A stretch of DNA of 64,000 nt. Origin: Adineta vaga. Its lineage: Eukaryota; Rotifera. This document shows positions 23,908 to 36,823 of the stretch, in pieces (within the stretch, counting starts at the first letter, position 1; every line of letters begins with the position of its first letter). The translations under genes and the position numbers were made by a program. The stretch lies in assembly GCA_021613535.1 (NCBI GenBank), contig CP075495.1:11842001-11906000 (forward strand). Reading direction: 5' to 3'. A model generated the notes under the pieces. The model was not told where the DNA came from and did not search any database. It saw only the letters and a list, made by a program, of their open reading frames with translations.

Positions 23908-25543
23908 ATGGCCACTACGACCGACAATAAATCAACTAGTGCTGGACAAGAAGAAGAAATCAATTCACTTCGTGATTATTTTAAAGATAATATTCGTATT
24001 TTATCGTCAATTGGACAATTTTCTTATATATTGAAAATTCGTGCTGATCAATATGATGTGTCTTTAACATTACAATTAGATAGTAAGTTTATAAAACATA
24101 GATATTAGATTAGTAATGAAATTTTATTTTTCAAAAATTTCAGAATCATATCCAATGAAAGCACCTGAAATCATCATTACTGCACCTCGTCTTACACCTG
24201 ATCAAATTTTACTCGTACAACAACTTCTTCAAAATTATAGTGAAACCTTACTTAATCAATCAATGATCTTATCGATTTACTTTCGTCTACTTAAATGGTT
24301 TGATGAAAATAAAATTCAAACATTAACTGTCAATATTAATAATAATAACAATAATACCAATACTCCGTTATCAATTTCTCCAAGTCCTCGTTCGCCAACA
24401 AATGGCAAATCTATTCAATCATTTGCAGCAATGAATAATCATAATAAAAGTGCTCAAATTGATGAACATGATCATGATCAAATGAAAAAATACTCAACGA
24501 AAACAGCTGAAGATGTCATATCACGTATTGAATCAGATACTCGTCTTGACAAGCGCTTTTTTCGTATTGGTTATCTTGATCAATGTCAGAATTTACAAGA
24601 AAAACTTTTCAATGATTTCGATTTTAAAACAAATCTCATATCATCATCAAATTATCGTATACAATATTTTAAATATGAAAATGAAATTATTTGGGACAAT
24701 GATTCACGTATTGATTTAATTTTTGGTTTGACAGGTAATCAACAGACAATTTATGATGTGATTAAACGACATGAAAATCTAGCTGAAATCAAGTAACTAT
24801 TTATTTTATCAAATGAAATCTTATTCTTGATTTTCTTTTCAAATAGAGCATCTCAAAATGAAAAATTAATTGACATGAATCCAACTTTATCAACTAAACG
24901 TTATTTAACATTAACTGATAGTTTATATAAACCAAATTATCTGTTATCAATCCCAATAACTGATCCATCATTTATATCACATTATATTGCCTATCGTGAA
25001 CATCTTCTTTCATCGTATCCATCTCTATTTTCTTCGTCATCTTCACATATATTTTCAATTGATCCACATTATATTCATTTAACATTATTAACTTTACGTC
25101 TTGAATCATCTTTACAAATTGAACAATGTATTTTAGCATTGAAACGTATTCAAGAAGAAATACATTATCATTGTTCGTATCCTGAACGTATATGTTTAGA
25201 ATTTGATGGTATTGATACATTTCATAATAAGACGTTATTTATCAAATGTCAACAAAATTTACGCTTAGAAAATCTTCGTACATTAATTATTGAACGTCTT
25301 TGTGAACAACAACAAAAACAAAAGATGAATGAAATTTTTTTCGCAGGAAATTATCAAGATTTCATTCCACATATAATCTTATTTAAAAGTAAAAGAAAAT
25401 GTTTCTTAACAGACACCAAAGAAACTAATACGAAGATCTATTTTGGAAAACAATTTATCAATGCTTTACATCTTTCATCTATAAATACAAATGAAAATGA
25501 ACAAGAAAAAAATCATTGCATATTTCAACTTGATTTAAGTTAA
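23908..25543 (+). CDS. RWD + MJ1316 (RNA cyclic-group end recognition) + AKAP7-like 2H phosphoesterase protein, LENG9-like
   Basis: Exons 23908-24082, 24144-24792 and 24847-25543 give 506 residues. Three modules are readable. Residues about 8-110 look like an RWD domain (SLRDYFKDNIRIL, SYPMKAPEIIITAP). Residues about 179-252 match the MJ1316/DUF504 fold (DVISRIESDTRLD, FRIGYLDQ, IQYFKYENEIIWDNDSRID), proposed in the literature to recognise RNA ends with 2',3'-cyclic phosphate. Residues about 290-500 are a 2H (LigT/AKAP7-like) phosphoesterase with first motif HLT at about 350 and second motif HII at about 449, where HxT/S is expected. The last two domains occur together in animal LENG9, but its CCCH zinc finger is not seen here. 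A role in sensing or processing damaged RNA is inference. An in-frame ATG exists at 23803. Confidence 0.8.
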
Positions 25544-27588
25544 TAACAAAAATGAGAAATTTTACGATCTTTTATCACACTGTGTGAAGCCCTTTACACT
25601 TCTCTTCCATGCTGCTACAAAAAATGCTTATCCTTCTTTCTTCTATTATAACGAATTGTTGCCAAGCTAGATAGTATTTTCGTCGATTAATAATGCACAC
25701 AAATTTAATCCTTCTTCAAAAGATTCTTATTTTGAACAGTATGTCTATGTGTATGTTCATATATAAATATTTCTTTGTCTTTTTTTTTTCTTCATGCCAA
25801 TTTAATATGTAATATTACGAATGATGAGCATACTGTTTCTCTTTTCTTCTTCTTCTTCTTCTTCTTCTTCAAACAAATAGAGAATAACATATCGCTGACG
25901 GATGAATGTGTTTTTTTTAAATGTATGTTGAATGTCAGTAATTTTGTCACATTTATTTATAAAAAGCAAAGAGAAATATTTCAAACCTAATCTCATTCTT
26001 TTTATTTAATCAAATATGAAAAACGAAAAGTTATTTGATATAATTAATTGATAAAAAAATCACGGACGAGCCACTTCATATGGTAGGATGTTGATAAGTA
26101 TTTTGATTAGATCAGCAGAGATAATTTAATTATTCATATTATTGTTTTTTCTTTCTCGTCGTTTTTTTTGTGTATGCAATGAAAAACTAGTATCTTACAG
26201 ATGAATTATTCTTTAGATAAACATTAGGTAGTCGATAAGAAGGTTTGCTTCTTTTTTTCTTGAAAAATTTTCTTAAGTGTAGAAGAAAAGGTAATAAATA
26301 TTTTATAATGTCGAAGATACGATTGAAATAAGAAAGAAGTTTTAAACATACGATACTAATGGATTCTATGCTTGAAATATAAATAGTACGAGTATGTTGC
26401 TTATATATACTAATAAGACAAGAGAAAAATATGTGGAGAATGTCAAGCAATATTCTGATAAATATCGATGCCTTTAACTAGAGATATGCCTGACGAAAGA
26501 GAACGTTTGTTGATATACAAAAACTAATTGTATGTCAATAAGTCGTCAAGATCAAGTTTACACTATTCTTTTTAGAATCATTTTTATTTAAAAAAAAATG
26601 AATATTTAATAGATTACGCACAATAAAATAATGCTCGTATTCAAAACGTAAAGATTCACAATACTCAAAATAGATTATGTTACAGTTTCTTGACAGTATA
26701 AGAAGGTAGATCAATTGATTTCAATGCAATTGAAGTTGCCTCCACATTTTCTCGTCATATTATTGGAAAAATCGATCGATCATAATGAAAAGGAAAATGC
26801 ACGGGAACAATCTCTTGAGAACTTCTTTTCAATAGGGATTCATCGCACAATTATTATGCTGGTATAAAAATCATGAAGAAAAAATATAGAGCTATTTTTA
26901 ACAAATAAACACTTAATTATCTTTTAGAAATATATTTTGAATTCGAACATCTGCAAGAAATCAAGAATAAGAGAATCACACATAGATGAAAATGTATGTT
27001 GATTAGGAACTATATTGAAATGAAACAAATATTAATGATGACTTGCTCATTCAAGCATATTTCGAATTTCTTATTGTTTTGTTCATAAAAGAGATGATAA
27101 TAAAAGAACATACGTGTAATCATAAATGCTAATGATTACTTCTTAATTGAAGAGATCTAAAGACTAATATCATTTTCATCTAATTGAGAAAATCTTTATT
27201 TAGAAAAAGAAATTGAACTCAAAGGATCGAAATGTCAATGGTATCAAATCTAGAATTACTAACTGAGAATAGAATCATTTTATCATCGAATTAAAACTTT
27301 ACATGAAACTTAATAATCACATTCAACGTGTTCAGGATATTTCCGTTTCTTTCATAATAAGATAATACATCAGATTTTCATTTGTGAATAAATCAATTAA
27401 CTTTTCGATTTCGAAATTGATTTAAATTAAAATGAGATTAATCGATTATTGATCTGTTCAGTCATGTAAAATCGTTTTTCTATACAAAAATTTTATTCCA
27501 CTTTTTTTTCTCTCAAGATTTATCAAAAACAAAAGCAACAATAATCACTGTTAAAAACAACCGATTCGTGGTTATTTACATAAAAAGA
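25544..27588. other. Non-coding spacer, no gene seen
   Basis: Two kilobases of AT-rich DNA between the ends of the LENG9-like gene (+) and the PPxY membrane protein gene (-). It includes a TTC microsatellite at 25844-25870 and scattered short frames without recognisable similarity or splice linkage. Both neighbours' 3' UTRs must lie in it. Confidence 0.5.
25844..25870. repeat. TTC microsatellite (about 9 units)
   Basis: Uninterrupted TTC units in the spacer downstream of the LENG9-like gene. Confidence 0.9.
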
Positions 27589-28104
27589 TTAATAAGGAAG
27601 AATATCAAGTGTATGATAATATGGAGGTAGCGGAGAAATTGTTGAGTAATGACGTTCTTCAGAATAAGGAAGATAGATTATATTACTGGGATTTGTTGAA
27701 TAGGTTGTTGCGGATGTATTAATAGATTCAACATAAAAACCGGTATGTCCAGATGTTATAGATTCATATGATTGACTAGTATTCATTGATAACGTATTTG
27801 ATGCTGTAATCGATATTGGTACAGATGATAATTTGGAATTATGATGATCTGAAGTAAATCGAGGTTTTCGTCTACGATGAAATTTTATCATGATGAATAC
27901 AAGGATTAATAGAAGAATTATGGTTAGAATAATACAGCTGAACATAATCGAGCGCGAATTAATCAATTGTTGTTTTTGTTGACGTTGACGTTGTTGGATT
28001 GACGAACAACTTAAGCGAAAGAGTAATTTTGTATCAAAAATATCTGATGAAAGCATTGGCGGAGGTGGTAATGTAAAACGTGGTGGTGGTGGAAGACGAA
28101 ACAT
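27589..28104 (-). CDS. Single-pass membrane protein with Pro-rich N-terminus and C-terminal PPxY motif
   Basis: Not recognised. Single exon, 171 residues, ATG at 28104. The N-terminus is proline-rich (RLPPPPRFTLPPPPM) with no signal peptide. One strong membrane segment lies at about residues 53-75 (CIILTIILLLILVFIMI), followed by basic KFHRRRKPR, which places the C-terminal 95 residues in the cytosol. That tail is Ser/Thr/Tyr-rich and ends with LPPYYHTLDILPY, containing a PPxY motif and a final LPY. PPxY motifs bind WW domains of Nedd4-type ubiquitin ligases, and small membrane adaptors (Commissureless, NDFIP, WBP1) use them. I infer a trafficking or ubiquitin-ligase adaptor role without homology support. 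A TATA-like ATATATATG lies about 40 bp upstream (28143-28151). Confidence 0.6.
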   Translation of the reverse strand: MFRLPPPPRFTLPPPPMLSSDIFDTKLLFRLSCSSIQQRQRQQKQQLINSRSIMFSCIILTIILLLILVFIMIKFHRRRKPRFTSDHHNSKLSSVPISITASNTLSMNTSQSYESITSGHTGFYVESINTSATTYSTNPSNIIYLPYSEERHYSTISPLPPYYHTLDILPY

Positions 28105-29640
28105 TATTGAATATGTATTAAAATTTTAAAGCGATATACACGATATATATGCGTCTATTTCAAGGCAATATATTTCACTGATATACTATCTAGAAAAAGA
28201 AAGAGAGAAGGAGAGAATGATCTATTTATTAGACGCTGCTCATTGATTACAGTCCGTTAAATTGTTAGCTTTGCCTGTTTATCGATGATATGTGTCGTCA
28301 ACATTGTACATACATATCTACGTCATCTTCGTCCGGAACCGATTATACGGTAAACAACAGCTTAAATTGATAAGGAAGAAATTATAATGAACATATTTAG
28401 CTTCATATAATGTGTAGATAGTGATGAGTGAAAGACGATTAATTGATATTGACCGTAAACTATGCACGAACGCGTGTTTAAAATTCGATCGAATGATAGC
28501 GTTGTGAATATAACTTTTTTTTAATAAAGATTTCAAGAGAAGAAAGATATGTTACCTCTTTTTTTGTGAATTAGAGAAAACGTAATCTATCTACAAATAT
28601 ATATTCGTTTGAAATGTCGTCTGCTCTCTCTTTTTTCATCTTTTAATAGTCTTTTATACGTTAATTTGATTCAAACTGTCGGAAACAAACAAAGACATTG
28701 TTATCCAAGTTGCAATTAATTGAATTCATCTTTTTCGTCTTGTTATTGTTGTATAGTTCTTCTAGACATGTGATAATCTATATTCTCTTCAATAAGTTAT
28801 TTCAGTTGATTGGTTTACACACACGTGTACATTAAAAATACGTATATTCTTTATGATCTTTTAATTGATCATTTGTCAATGAGAGAAACTATAGAAGAGA
28901 TATTAGCTGATTGTTGAAATAATATTTAGAAATTTGGTGAAGTAAACGGATAAGTTACTGGAATATTTATACATTGTAAAACTATATCATTGACTCGATT
29001 GTAAAATTAAAAAACTTATGTGTTTTAATTCAAACGTGATGTACAAGATTAACTAGTTTTTCTGTTGATAGTCTGTGTTGATAGTTCTGAAGAATTTCAT
29101 AGAAAGGAATAAATAATCGTGAACTGCTGTGATTCGTCTATCACGATCAACCAATAAATCGAGAGATGCATGAGTAACAGCTGATGTCTTTCTATATACC
29201 TTATTTCGATCATCTTTTTTTTGTTGTTGTTATCATTGAATTTGTCCTTAATGACTCAAGTAGATAGATTTTTTTCCAATATCTATACTATTTAAAAAAA
29301 TTCAAACTTTTCTATATATATTTTGTCAATAACTTCTTTTGAAATATGCGACCTCTGTTATCTAAATGTTTGTTTATTTCAAACTATATCGTAATCGTAA
29401 CATTTAGTTCAATACTATCTATACAACAATCATTTTATCACTTGTAGATATTATAAGATCCAAATCTGTTTTCTTCGCACATCTCTTTCGTCTTTCATCG
29501 TTGAATTACAAATACAAATTAAAACCTTCAAATACAAGTTATCTCTACTGGCCAAATTCTATCATCAAATAGCAGAAAAAACACATCTTATATCATTCTA
29601 GTTTGATTCTCTATTTATCAATAGACTTCTCCTAACATCA
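28105..29640. other. Divergent spacer between the PPxY gene and CSDE1
   Basis: About 1.5 kb holding the 5' ends of the PPxY gene (-) and CSDE1 (+). Two pyrimidine-AG sites (ATTCTAG ending 29601 and ATCAATAG ending 29624) sit just upstream of the CSDE1 ATG and could be splice acceptors. No coding feature supported. Confidence 0.45.
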
Positions 29641-32600
29641 ATGAACAATATAAATAGTGTCGAAGAAAGTACTTCAATTAAATCTCAACGAGAATTGGGT
29701 ATTATTGAAAAACTTTGTCCAACTTATGGCTTTGTCTATTGTTGTCATCGTGATGGTCGTTATTTTTTTCACTTCAGTGAATACAAAAACGATATTCAAC
29801 AAGCAAAGATCGGAGGTTATTGAATAGTTTATTAATTAAATTTTCATTTGTTTGAAAATAAAAACTTGTTTACAGATGTGGTAGAATTTGAAACAATCAT
29901 TGATAAACGAAAGCAGAAACCTGTTGCTGTGAATATTACACCAGCTAGTCCAGAAATTGTTGGTGAAAATCGTGTTGAAGGAACGATTGCTGTTGTTGCC
30001 CGACAAACACAAAACAATGGCGTAGATGTTTTGAAATTTAATTTTTCATATGTAATATTTATCTTTTAGTTTGATCATTTAAATTTCATGCCCGATGGCA
30101 AAGTTACATATGTGAAGAAAGGTGAAACTTACTTTCTACCATACGGTCCATCTGATCTACAAGATTCAACAAAATCAGTTAATGTTGGAGATCAAGTAAG
30201 TGAAAAGAAAAGTATCATCTTTCAGATAGTCATTTTCTTGTTCTATATTTAGGTAACATTCAATGTTAGTCAAGATCGTCGTACAAATCAATTTTTTGCA
30301 AGAAACATTGTTGTTATGGAAAAAAGTGCACCGGCCGTATCGACAGCAAAACGTTTTCGTGGTGTAATATCAACCATGAAAGATAGTTTTGGTTTCATCG
30401 AACGAGAAGATGCATTGAAAGAAATCTTTTTTCACATCACCGAATTTGGTCCTGATATAGCTGCAAATGTCGTTCAACTAGGTGTGGAGGTTGAATTTGA
30501 TATTCAAAATCGACATGTAAGAAAAGTCAATACAAATGCTTTTATAGAAAAAAGATCTTTATTAATTCATGATTTAGAATAAAGATGTAGCTAGTAATAT
30601 TGTTATTCTACCAAAAGGTACAGTACAATTTGATGAAATTGATAAAACACCGTATATTGGTCGTATAACACAACCATTACAAATGAAAACAAAGAAATCA
30701 GGTGATATTTTAACTGGCCGTTTACTTTATGATACATCTGACAAGTAAATTAATTTGTTGTCTATACATATATATATATATATACGCATATACAAATTTT
30801 TTGAATTATGTAGAAAAATGGCTGAATTATCATTTGGTGAACGAGATCGTTGTGGTTTATATACTTTACTTGAAAATGATATTGTTCAATTTGTTATTGC
30901 AAAAGATAAACGTGATGGTATGACACGTGCAACACAAATTTCTTTACTTGATCAAAGTTTTCTTAAAACAAAAGAACATCGAGAAATAGTAAAATATTCA
31001 TTTATGTAAAGAAGAAAATCATTTTTGCTTTTGAATATTTATTTTAGGGTACTGTTCTACAATTAGATAATGAAATAGGCGGTTGTATTCAATGTATTAC
31101 ATCGGATCAAATCGTTCCGTTTCGATGTAGTGAAGTTATGAAAGATGATTTTCAAATAAGTGAAGGTGATCCATTGGAATTCTCTCTAGCCATCAATTCA
31201 AATAATGGAGTTTGTTGATAATGAAAATCTATTTTATTCTTTTCTATGAATTCTTTGTTTTTCTTCTTTTCATTTATTAGAATGTACCACATGCCATACG
31301 AATAAAATTATTAACAAAAGATAATTTTCGATCGATGATCAATAGTCATGATTTTCGAATTACAGGCATTGTTGAACGTGATCCACAAGATGGACATACA
31401 AGTACAGAAAGTAAAGCTCAACAAACGAATGGAAATGATTCAATCAGTATTCCTACATGTCGTCAATCTGAACCAGGTATTATTCGATATATTTGGGATG
31501 ATAAAGAAGCAATTATTCAATTTTCAACAACGAATATTAGTAATACATCAGCATTGTATTGCGGTGATAAGGTAAGTTAAAAATGTTTTTATATTTTCAA
31601 AAGATCTTTACAACAATTAAGATTAATGATAGTTTCTCGAACTTTTCCTAAATATCTAAGATAATATGAATATAAACCGAGCATCAATAATTATGAATTT
31701 GTTTTTGTTTTAGGTTGAATTCACTTTAATACCAGGTAATAAATTAGCTACAAATGTGATGTTGATTGAACGAAATCGTCTACGTGGTTGCATTGCAATA
31801 ATTCGTGAAGGAAAAGGATTTATCGAAGAAAATAAATTATCAGGCAATATTGAACCAATTGTATTTACAATAAATTCCTTTACCGGTGATAATATACAAA
31901 TTGAATTAGGAGATGAAGTTGAATTTAGTATACGAAAAATTTCAAATCGTTTCATTGCAGAAAATATTCTTAAAGTACCTTCGACAATCAATAATTTCTA
32001 TGTAAGTTTTCTTTCTTATCAAATTAAACATAACTATCGAATAATATTTTCTTTTTTGTTTCCATTAGTCTATTCTACCAACAACTTATCGTGGTCGTGT
32101 TGTATCACCTGTACGATTAATTAATAATGATGAATGTGAAGTACTTGGACGAATTCAAAAAATAACAGATGATGGTACACCAGGTGAATGTTATACATAT
32201 AGTATGACTGGTGTGAAAAATAAACGAGTGATTTTATTACCAAATGATTCAGTAACATTTTGTATTGCTGTTGGACGTGATTATTCCAAACGTGCAGTGA
32301 ATATTATTTTAGAAAATGAAATACGTAAAGGAAAGATCGATACAGTTAAAGGACAAGTAAAAAAAACGAGAATTGAATGAATTTTCAGATAGAAGAAAGA
32401 GAAATTTTTGATTTTGTTTTTTTAGTTTGGTTTTATTGATTTTCCATGCGAAGAAAATAAGAAGATATTTTTTCATAATTCAGAAGTTGATGCAGGATTT
32501 GACTTACGACCCGGTGATGAAGTTGAATTTTATGCACAATATAATGTTAAAACAGGTAAACCATGTGCAAGCAAATTACGTCGAGTAAAGTAAGTTTATC

Positions 32601-32820
32601 TTACGGAAAACTAAACATAGATATTGACTTTGCTTGATTTATTTCTAGCAATCTTCAACGACCTGATCGATTGATTACGAAACTTAAAACAATCAATTTC
32701 GATGAAAATACTCGTCAAAAATTAGTTATTGTTCGACAACCACGCAATGCTGATGAAAAATCAAAAGGTTTTACCAATGCACGTATTGAACGTGCACCTG
32801 GAGTCTTAATAAAATCATAA
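29641..32820 (+). CDS. CSDE1: Cold shock domain-containing protein E1 (UNR)
   Basis: Twelve exons: 29641-29815, 29876-30021, 30070-30195, 30253-30516, 30578-30744, 30814-30988, 31048-31209, 31281-31571, 31714-32001, 32069-32356, 32426-32589, 32649-32820. Phases close to 805 residues (human about 800). UNR is a cytoplasmic RNA-binding protein controlling translation and decay of specific mRNAs. Cold-shock modules are seen in the first exons (YGFVYC, YFFHFSEY), exon 4 (DSFGFIERED, IFFHITEF), exon 9 (GKGFIEEN) and exon 11 (FGFIDFPCE, KIFFHNSEVD), with non-canonical CSD-like repeats between, as in other UNR proteins. The C-terminus RPDRLITKLKTI followed by VIVRQPRNADEKSKGF matches the family tail. 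Exon 1 ends in an unusual GTTATT donor. Confidence 0.93.
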
Positions 32821-33230
32821 AACAAACTACATTCAAAATCTGCATATATTTCTACGTATACATACTAAATGAATCTCATTTTTTCGATGACATATAAGCA
32901 ATAGATAAAACTAATCAACAAAATGTTGTTTTTAGTCTTGTTGTAAAATGAACATTTTGCTTTTTTGTCGTTTATCGTTCTTTTTCTTCTTTGCCTCTGG
33001 TTAATTGATCTTGTATGGAATTCATGTCATCATATGTTTTATTTTTTCAACAGTAATCGTTGTTCATCCGCTTGTATTCTTGTTTTCTTTTGTTCATATT
33101 GGAGAAGAATAAGAAGAAGACAGATAAGAATTTATGAGATGATATATATATATAAATATATATTTCTATTTTGTATTTACAATAACAACAAAAGATCAAT
33201 TGTAGAGATAGACGAAAACAAACTATATAT
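32821..33230. other. CSDE1 3' region / YCII gene upstream
   Basis: CSDE1 3' UTR and the upstream region of the YCII gene, both on the plus strand. A TATATATATATAAATATATA stretch at about 33144-33163 could act as a TATA element for the downstream gene. No gene seen. Confidence 0.4.
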
Positions 33231-33623
33231 ATGTGGTCATCTTTAGTTGCACGACGATTTATTGGAAAAAATTCTTTCTGTAGATTAAGAATGGCATCTA
33301 CTGCATCGATTACACCAAAACTTCATATTTTACACTATGATTATGTATCAAATGTGGTGGAGAAACGTAAACCATATCGTGAAGCTCATTTGAATTTTAT
33401 TGGTAAACAAGTTGAGAATGGAAATGTTATTTTAGGTGGTGCTACTGGTAATCCACCATCGGAAGCTTTACTTATCTTTCGTAATTTATCATTAAAAGAA
33501 ATCGAACAACTTGCTCAACAAGATCCATATGTTATCAATGGTATTGTTACAAAATATTCCGTAAAACCATATATGGCTGTTGTTGGTGATGATTTATTAA
33601 AGAATGATCTTATCAAAGTTTAA
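33231..33623 (+). CDS. YCII-related domain protein, probably mitochondrial
   Basis: Single exon, 130 residues. The body (ILHYDYVSNVVEKRKPYREAHL, GNVILGGATGNPPSEALLIF, DPYVINGIVTKYSVKPY) has the dimeric alpha/beta-barrel pattern of YCII proteins: one strand with a paired His/Asp region, a middle hairpin and a final strand after DPYV. The N-terminus MWSSLVARRFIGKNSFCRLRM is basic and acid-free, like a mitochondrial presequence, and a second Met at 33291 would give the bare domain. Molecular function is not established for most YCII proteins. It lies 171 bp from the end of the convergent adiponectin-receptor gene. Confidence 0.85.
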   Translation: MWSSLVARRFIGKNSFCRLRMASTASITPKLHILHYDYVSNVVEKRKPYREAHLNFIGKQVENGNVILGGATGNPPSEALLIFRNLSLKEIEQLAQQDPYVINGIVTKYSVKPYMAVVGDDLLKNDLIKV

Positions 33624-33794
33624 TGTAGATTGATGATCATTCTTAAAAGACAGAAAACAAAAAATGATTTTGAAATATATTTATATGTATGAACATTAGA
33701 AACAGAACAGATTGAAAGACACAAAAACTAATTATTATGAGAATAAAACTCACGAAACATTTGTAAGATTTTTTTTTTTGTCAATATACAATTC

Positions 33795-35643
33795 TTATGA
33801 TTTAATTAGAGAAATGGAAGAAGAAGAAGAAAGCATAGACAAGTTAGTCACTCCAAGTTTAATTGTAATTGGCATAAGACATTGTTCAGTTCGAATAACA
33901 GTATGAAATAATGTGCATATGCAATAAAAATGTAAATAAACAGCAACTATTACTGCTACATGTAATATATGATGACTTTGTCCAACAATATCAAAACGAC
34001 CTTTAATTATTAGAAAATAAAATATTTACTAAATCATTTTTTCTTTTGAAAAAAAATTACCTGGAAAAAATCGTTCGGGTACACGAACTGCATAAGCTAC
34101 ACCACCACCAATATATGTAACAGCCATAATAATAAGATAGAGAAAACCCATTTGAAACATACGTGCAAAACCATGAAGAATGCATGCATGAACGGCGGGT
34201 GCAACACCTAAATATCAAATCATTTTGAAAGAATAGAAATTCAAAAGTATTTTCATCTACCATAAAGACCCAGAGCAATAAATAGAATGGCTTTAAATGG
34301 ACGACAATGTGGTTTTGAACATGTAGCACTACTTGTGCCAATCATGGATGCAAGTGATAGAATAAGTAAAATACTAATATAGATTGTTTTAAGTTTAAAA
34401 TAACAATAGAAATAATAATGAATAACTGGAATCATTGAACCAAAGATTAAAATATTAATACCTAGAGAAAAATATTGAGACTACATAGATATATAAATCA
34501 AACCATTAGTGATAAGTATATGGCAAGGTCGATACAAAAAGTAATTCCTATTCTCGCAGAACAAGATTTAATAATAACAAAGTTAATAAAAAGCATCTGT
34601 CTAGTTGACTGAATTCGTAAATTGATGGAGACACTAAATCAAATTGACGCGGATAGAAATTGTCATTTTTACCCTACAGTCTTTTCTTATCTACTACATT
34701 ATTTATATTATGCATTCGTATTGATAGTATATTTTACTTAAATAAAACTGTTCTTTCTTACCCATATAATCAAGTTTGGAAACAGTAACCATGACACGTG
34801 GTGAATAATTAATAAATACATGTAATAAAGTCGAAAATGTTAAACATAATATAGCAGAAATGAAAAACATACTAAATGATATATAATCACTTAAATCCAT
34901 TTGTCGATGATTATCAATTAGAAATAGAACATAGGTAACTGCAACACATAATGCACCAATTAAATGTGTCCAAATATTAACTGTTTCACTATGTATTGAT
35001 GCAATTGATATGAGACATTCTCGAACGGAATTCGCTGGTGGTCGATGTTTTTGTAATAAAAAATGATTATCACCAAGCCATTCTATATGAATTTGAGAAA
35101 AGAAAGAAAAAAAAATAAGATAATTAATATTAGTTTTATTATTGACAAAAGATATTTTGTAAACAGATCACACTGATCTATAGAAACTCTTTTCCTATCA
35201 GACGTAAATAAACAAAAGAAAGATCATGACATTTTCTCAATATGTTCTGTCGCAGTTTTTTTTTAATCTATATATATATATGACCTTTAAGATGAAATTT
35301 CAAATTCATTCGTGAAATACAAACCTGGTAAACCCCAATGTGCTATATATCGTCGACGTAGAACATTATCAGCAGAAATATTATTATCTGGAAGATTTCC
35401 TAATGGTCCCCGTTCGTATTGATCAATTGGTTCGATATTATAATGAACGGAACGATTTTCTTGCATAGGTCTTTTTAAGAATGAAAAATCTTGATTTGGC
35501 GATGTCATTGTTGTTGTATAACGATTATTATAATTTTCATCATTAGTATCATCATCGTCATCATCTTTATAATGTTTTTTTTCTTGATGTCCTCGTTCAA
35601 TTTCAGTTTTTACTGCTTGAATTTTTTCAATTGGTATTGGCAT
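33795..35643 (-). CDS. ADIPOR: Adiponectin receptor-like protein (PAQR family, seven-transmembrane)
   Basis: Five exons on the minus strand: 35643-35325, 35082-34762, 34461-34261, 34207-34061, 34000-33795. Phases close to 397 residues. PAQR proteins are seven-pass membrane proteins with a buried zinc site; AdipoR members act as ceramidases. After a soluble acidic N-terminus (DDDDDDTNDENYNN) come EWLGDNHFLLQKHRPP, IHSETVNIWTHLIGA, CLTFSTLLHVF, SKLDYMGI, FGSMIPVIHYYFYC, PERFFPGRFDI and GQSHHILHVAVIVAVYLHFY. The zinc ligands His (TLLH) and the His pair (SHHILH) and the conserved KLDY aspartate are all present. The family's usual CKSIFRIHTETGNIWTHL motif reads CLISIASIHSETVNIWTHL. Exon 1 ends in a GTTTGT donor. 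Confidence 0.9.
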
Positions 35644-36823
35644 TGTTTGATTTCGAAAGATCTATCTGACAAGAAGTAAATCAATCGTGAATAACGAATA
35701 TATATATATATCAATGAGAATCAGAAAAAGACTTCTTGTTTGTGTCACCAAAAGAAGAACAAAAAAAAATAGAACTTGTGTGTACTGTGCTCAGCTGAGA
35801 TAAACATATACATTGGCAAAAGATGCAAACCAATGAAAATGTGTAGACGACATGACGATAGAGTTCGATATCCTAGACAACAACAAGGCATGCCTAACGA
35901 CAAAAATGATTTGTCATAAATAATATTTATCCATTCATTCTTTAAAAGTTGTAAATCGATTATTTGTATGAAAAAAAAAACGAATCATTGTGTTAAATGA
36001 AAAATTATTTGTTCAATTGATTTGCATAACAAACCATATTGAGTTCTTCAAAAACTAATTCATTTTAAGTATTAATGTTGAATAAGAATGTAATATGATC
36101 AGTAAAATAGATATTTGATACATATTGTTCGATAAATGAAATTCATCCGAATGTTTTTCTTTTTCTTTTTAATAATTTACATTTGTTTTTCCTTCTAACG
36201 TTGTTTTTTTTTGTAGATATAAAATAAATTAGCAAATAATTTATTTATTATTCATGATTACTTCCAACGATTCGATCATATTGTCGAAGAAGCGAATGAT
36301 CAAATAAAAAGATGTTCTCTAGTCGTACATATTATTGTATATTGATAATACATGTAACGCTTGTTTCCATTAGATATTTCCAAAGGCTGAAGTTGACATT
36401 CATAAAATCTAGATAAGAGAAGCATATTTGTTTGTTATTTTCATAATTTATTAATGAATACATATACATACAGAAAAAAAATGACAAATACTTAGTGTTA
36501 TTTTGCGACTGCTATGCATATGTCTTTCGTAGATCTCATTCTCTGTTTCTGAATCTTGTTGACGTCTAGCAGAAAATATGTCGTTCTTTGCGTCTCTATA
36601 TTTGACGTCATTTGCTGTACAATGCAACTTTGTTGTTATTGAAGTAATCTAACCCATTGCCTATCTATTTTTTCTAGATATTTTATGTAGTTTATTATGA
36701 TTATTGGTTTCATCTCTCTCTTGTCCCATTCTTGTATTTTAACCATCTGTGCCTGTTTATGAATTTCGATAGTTGGTTCGTCGATTATTCATTATTATTA
36801 TTATTATTTCCGAAGAATCATTG
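35644..36823. other. Divergent spacer between ADIPOR and CCP1 genes
   Basis: Holds the 5' ends of ADIPOR (-) and the carboxypeptidase gene (+). An ATATATATATAT run lies at 35699-35710, 56-67 bp upstream of the ADIPOR start, and an ATT microsatellite lies at 36789-36808 just before the CCP1 start. No gene seen. Confidence 0.45.
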
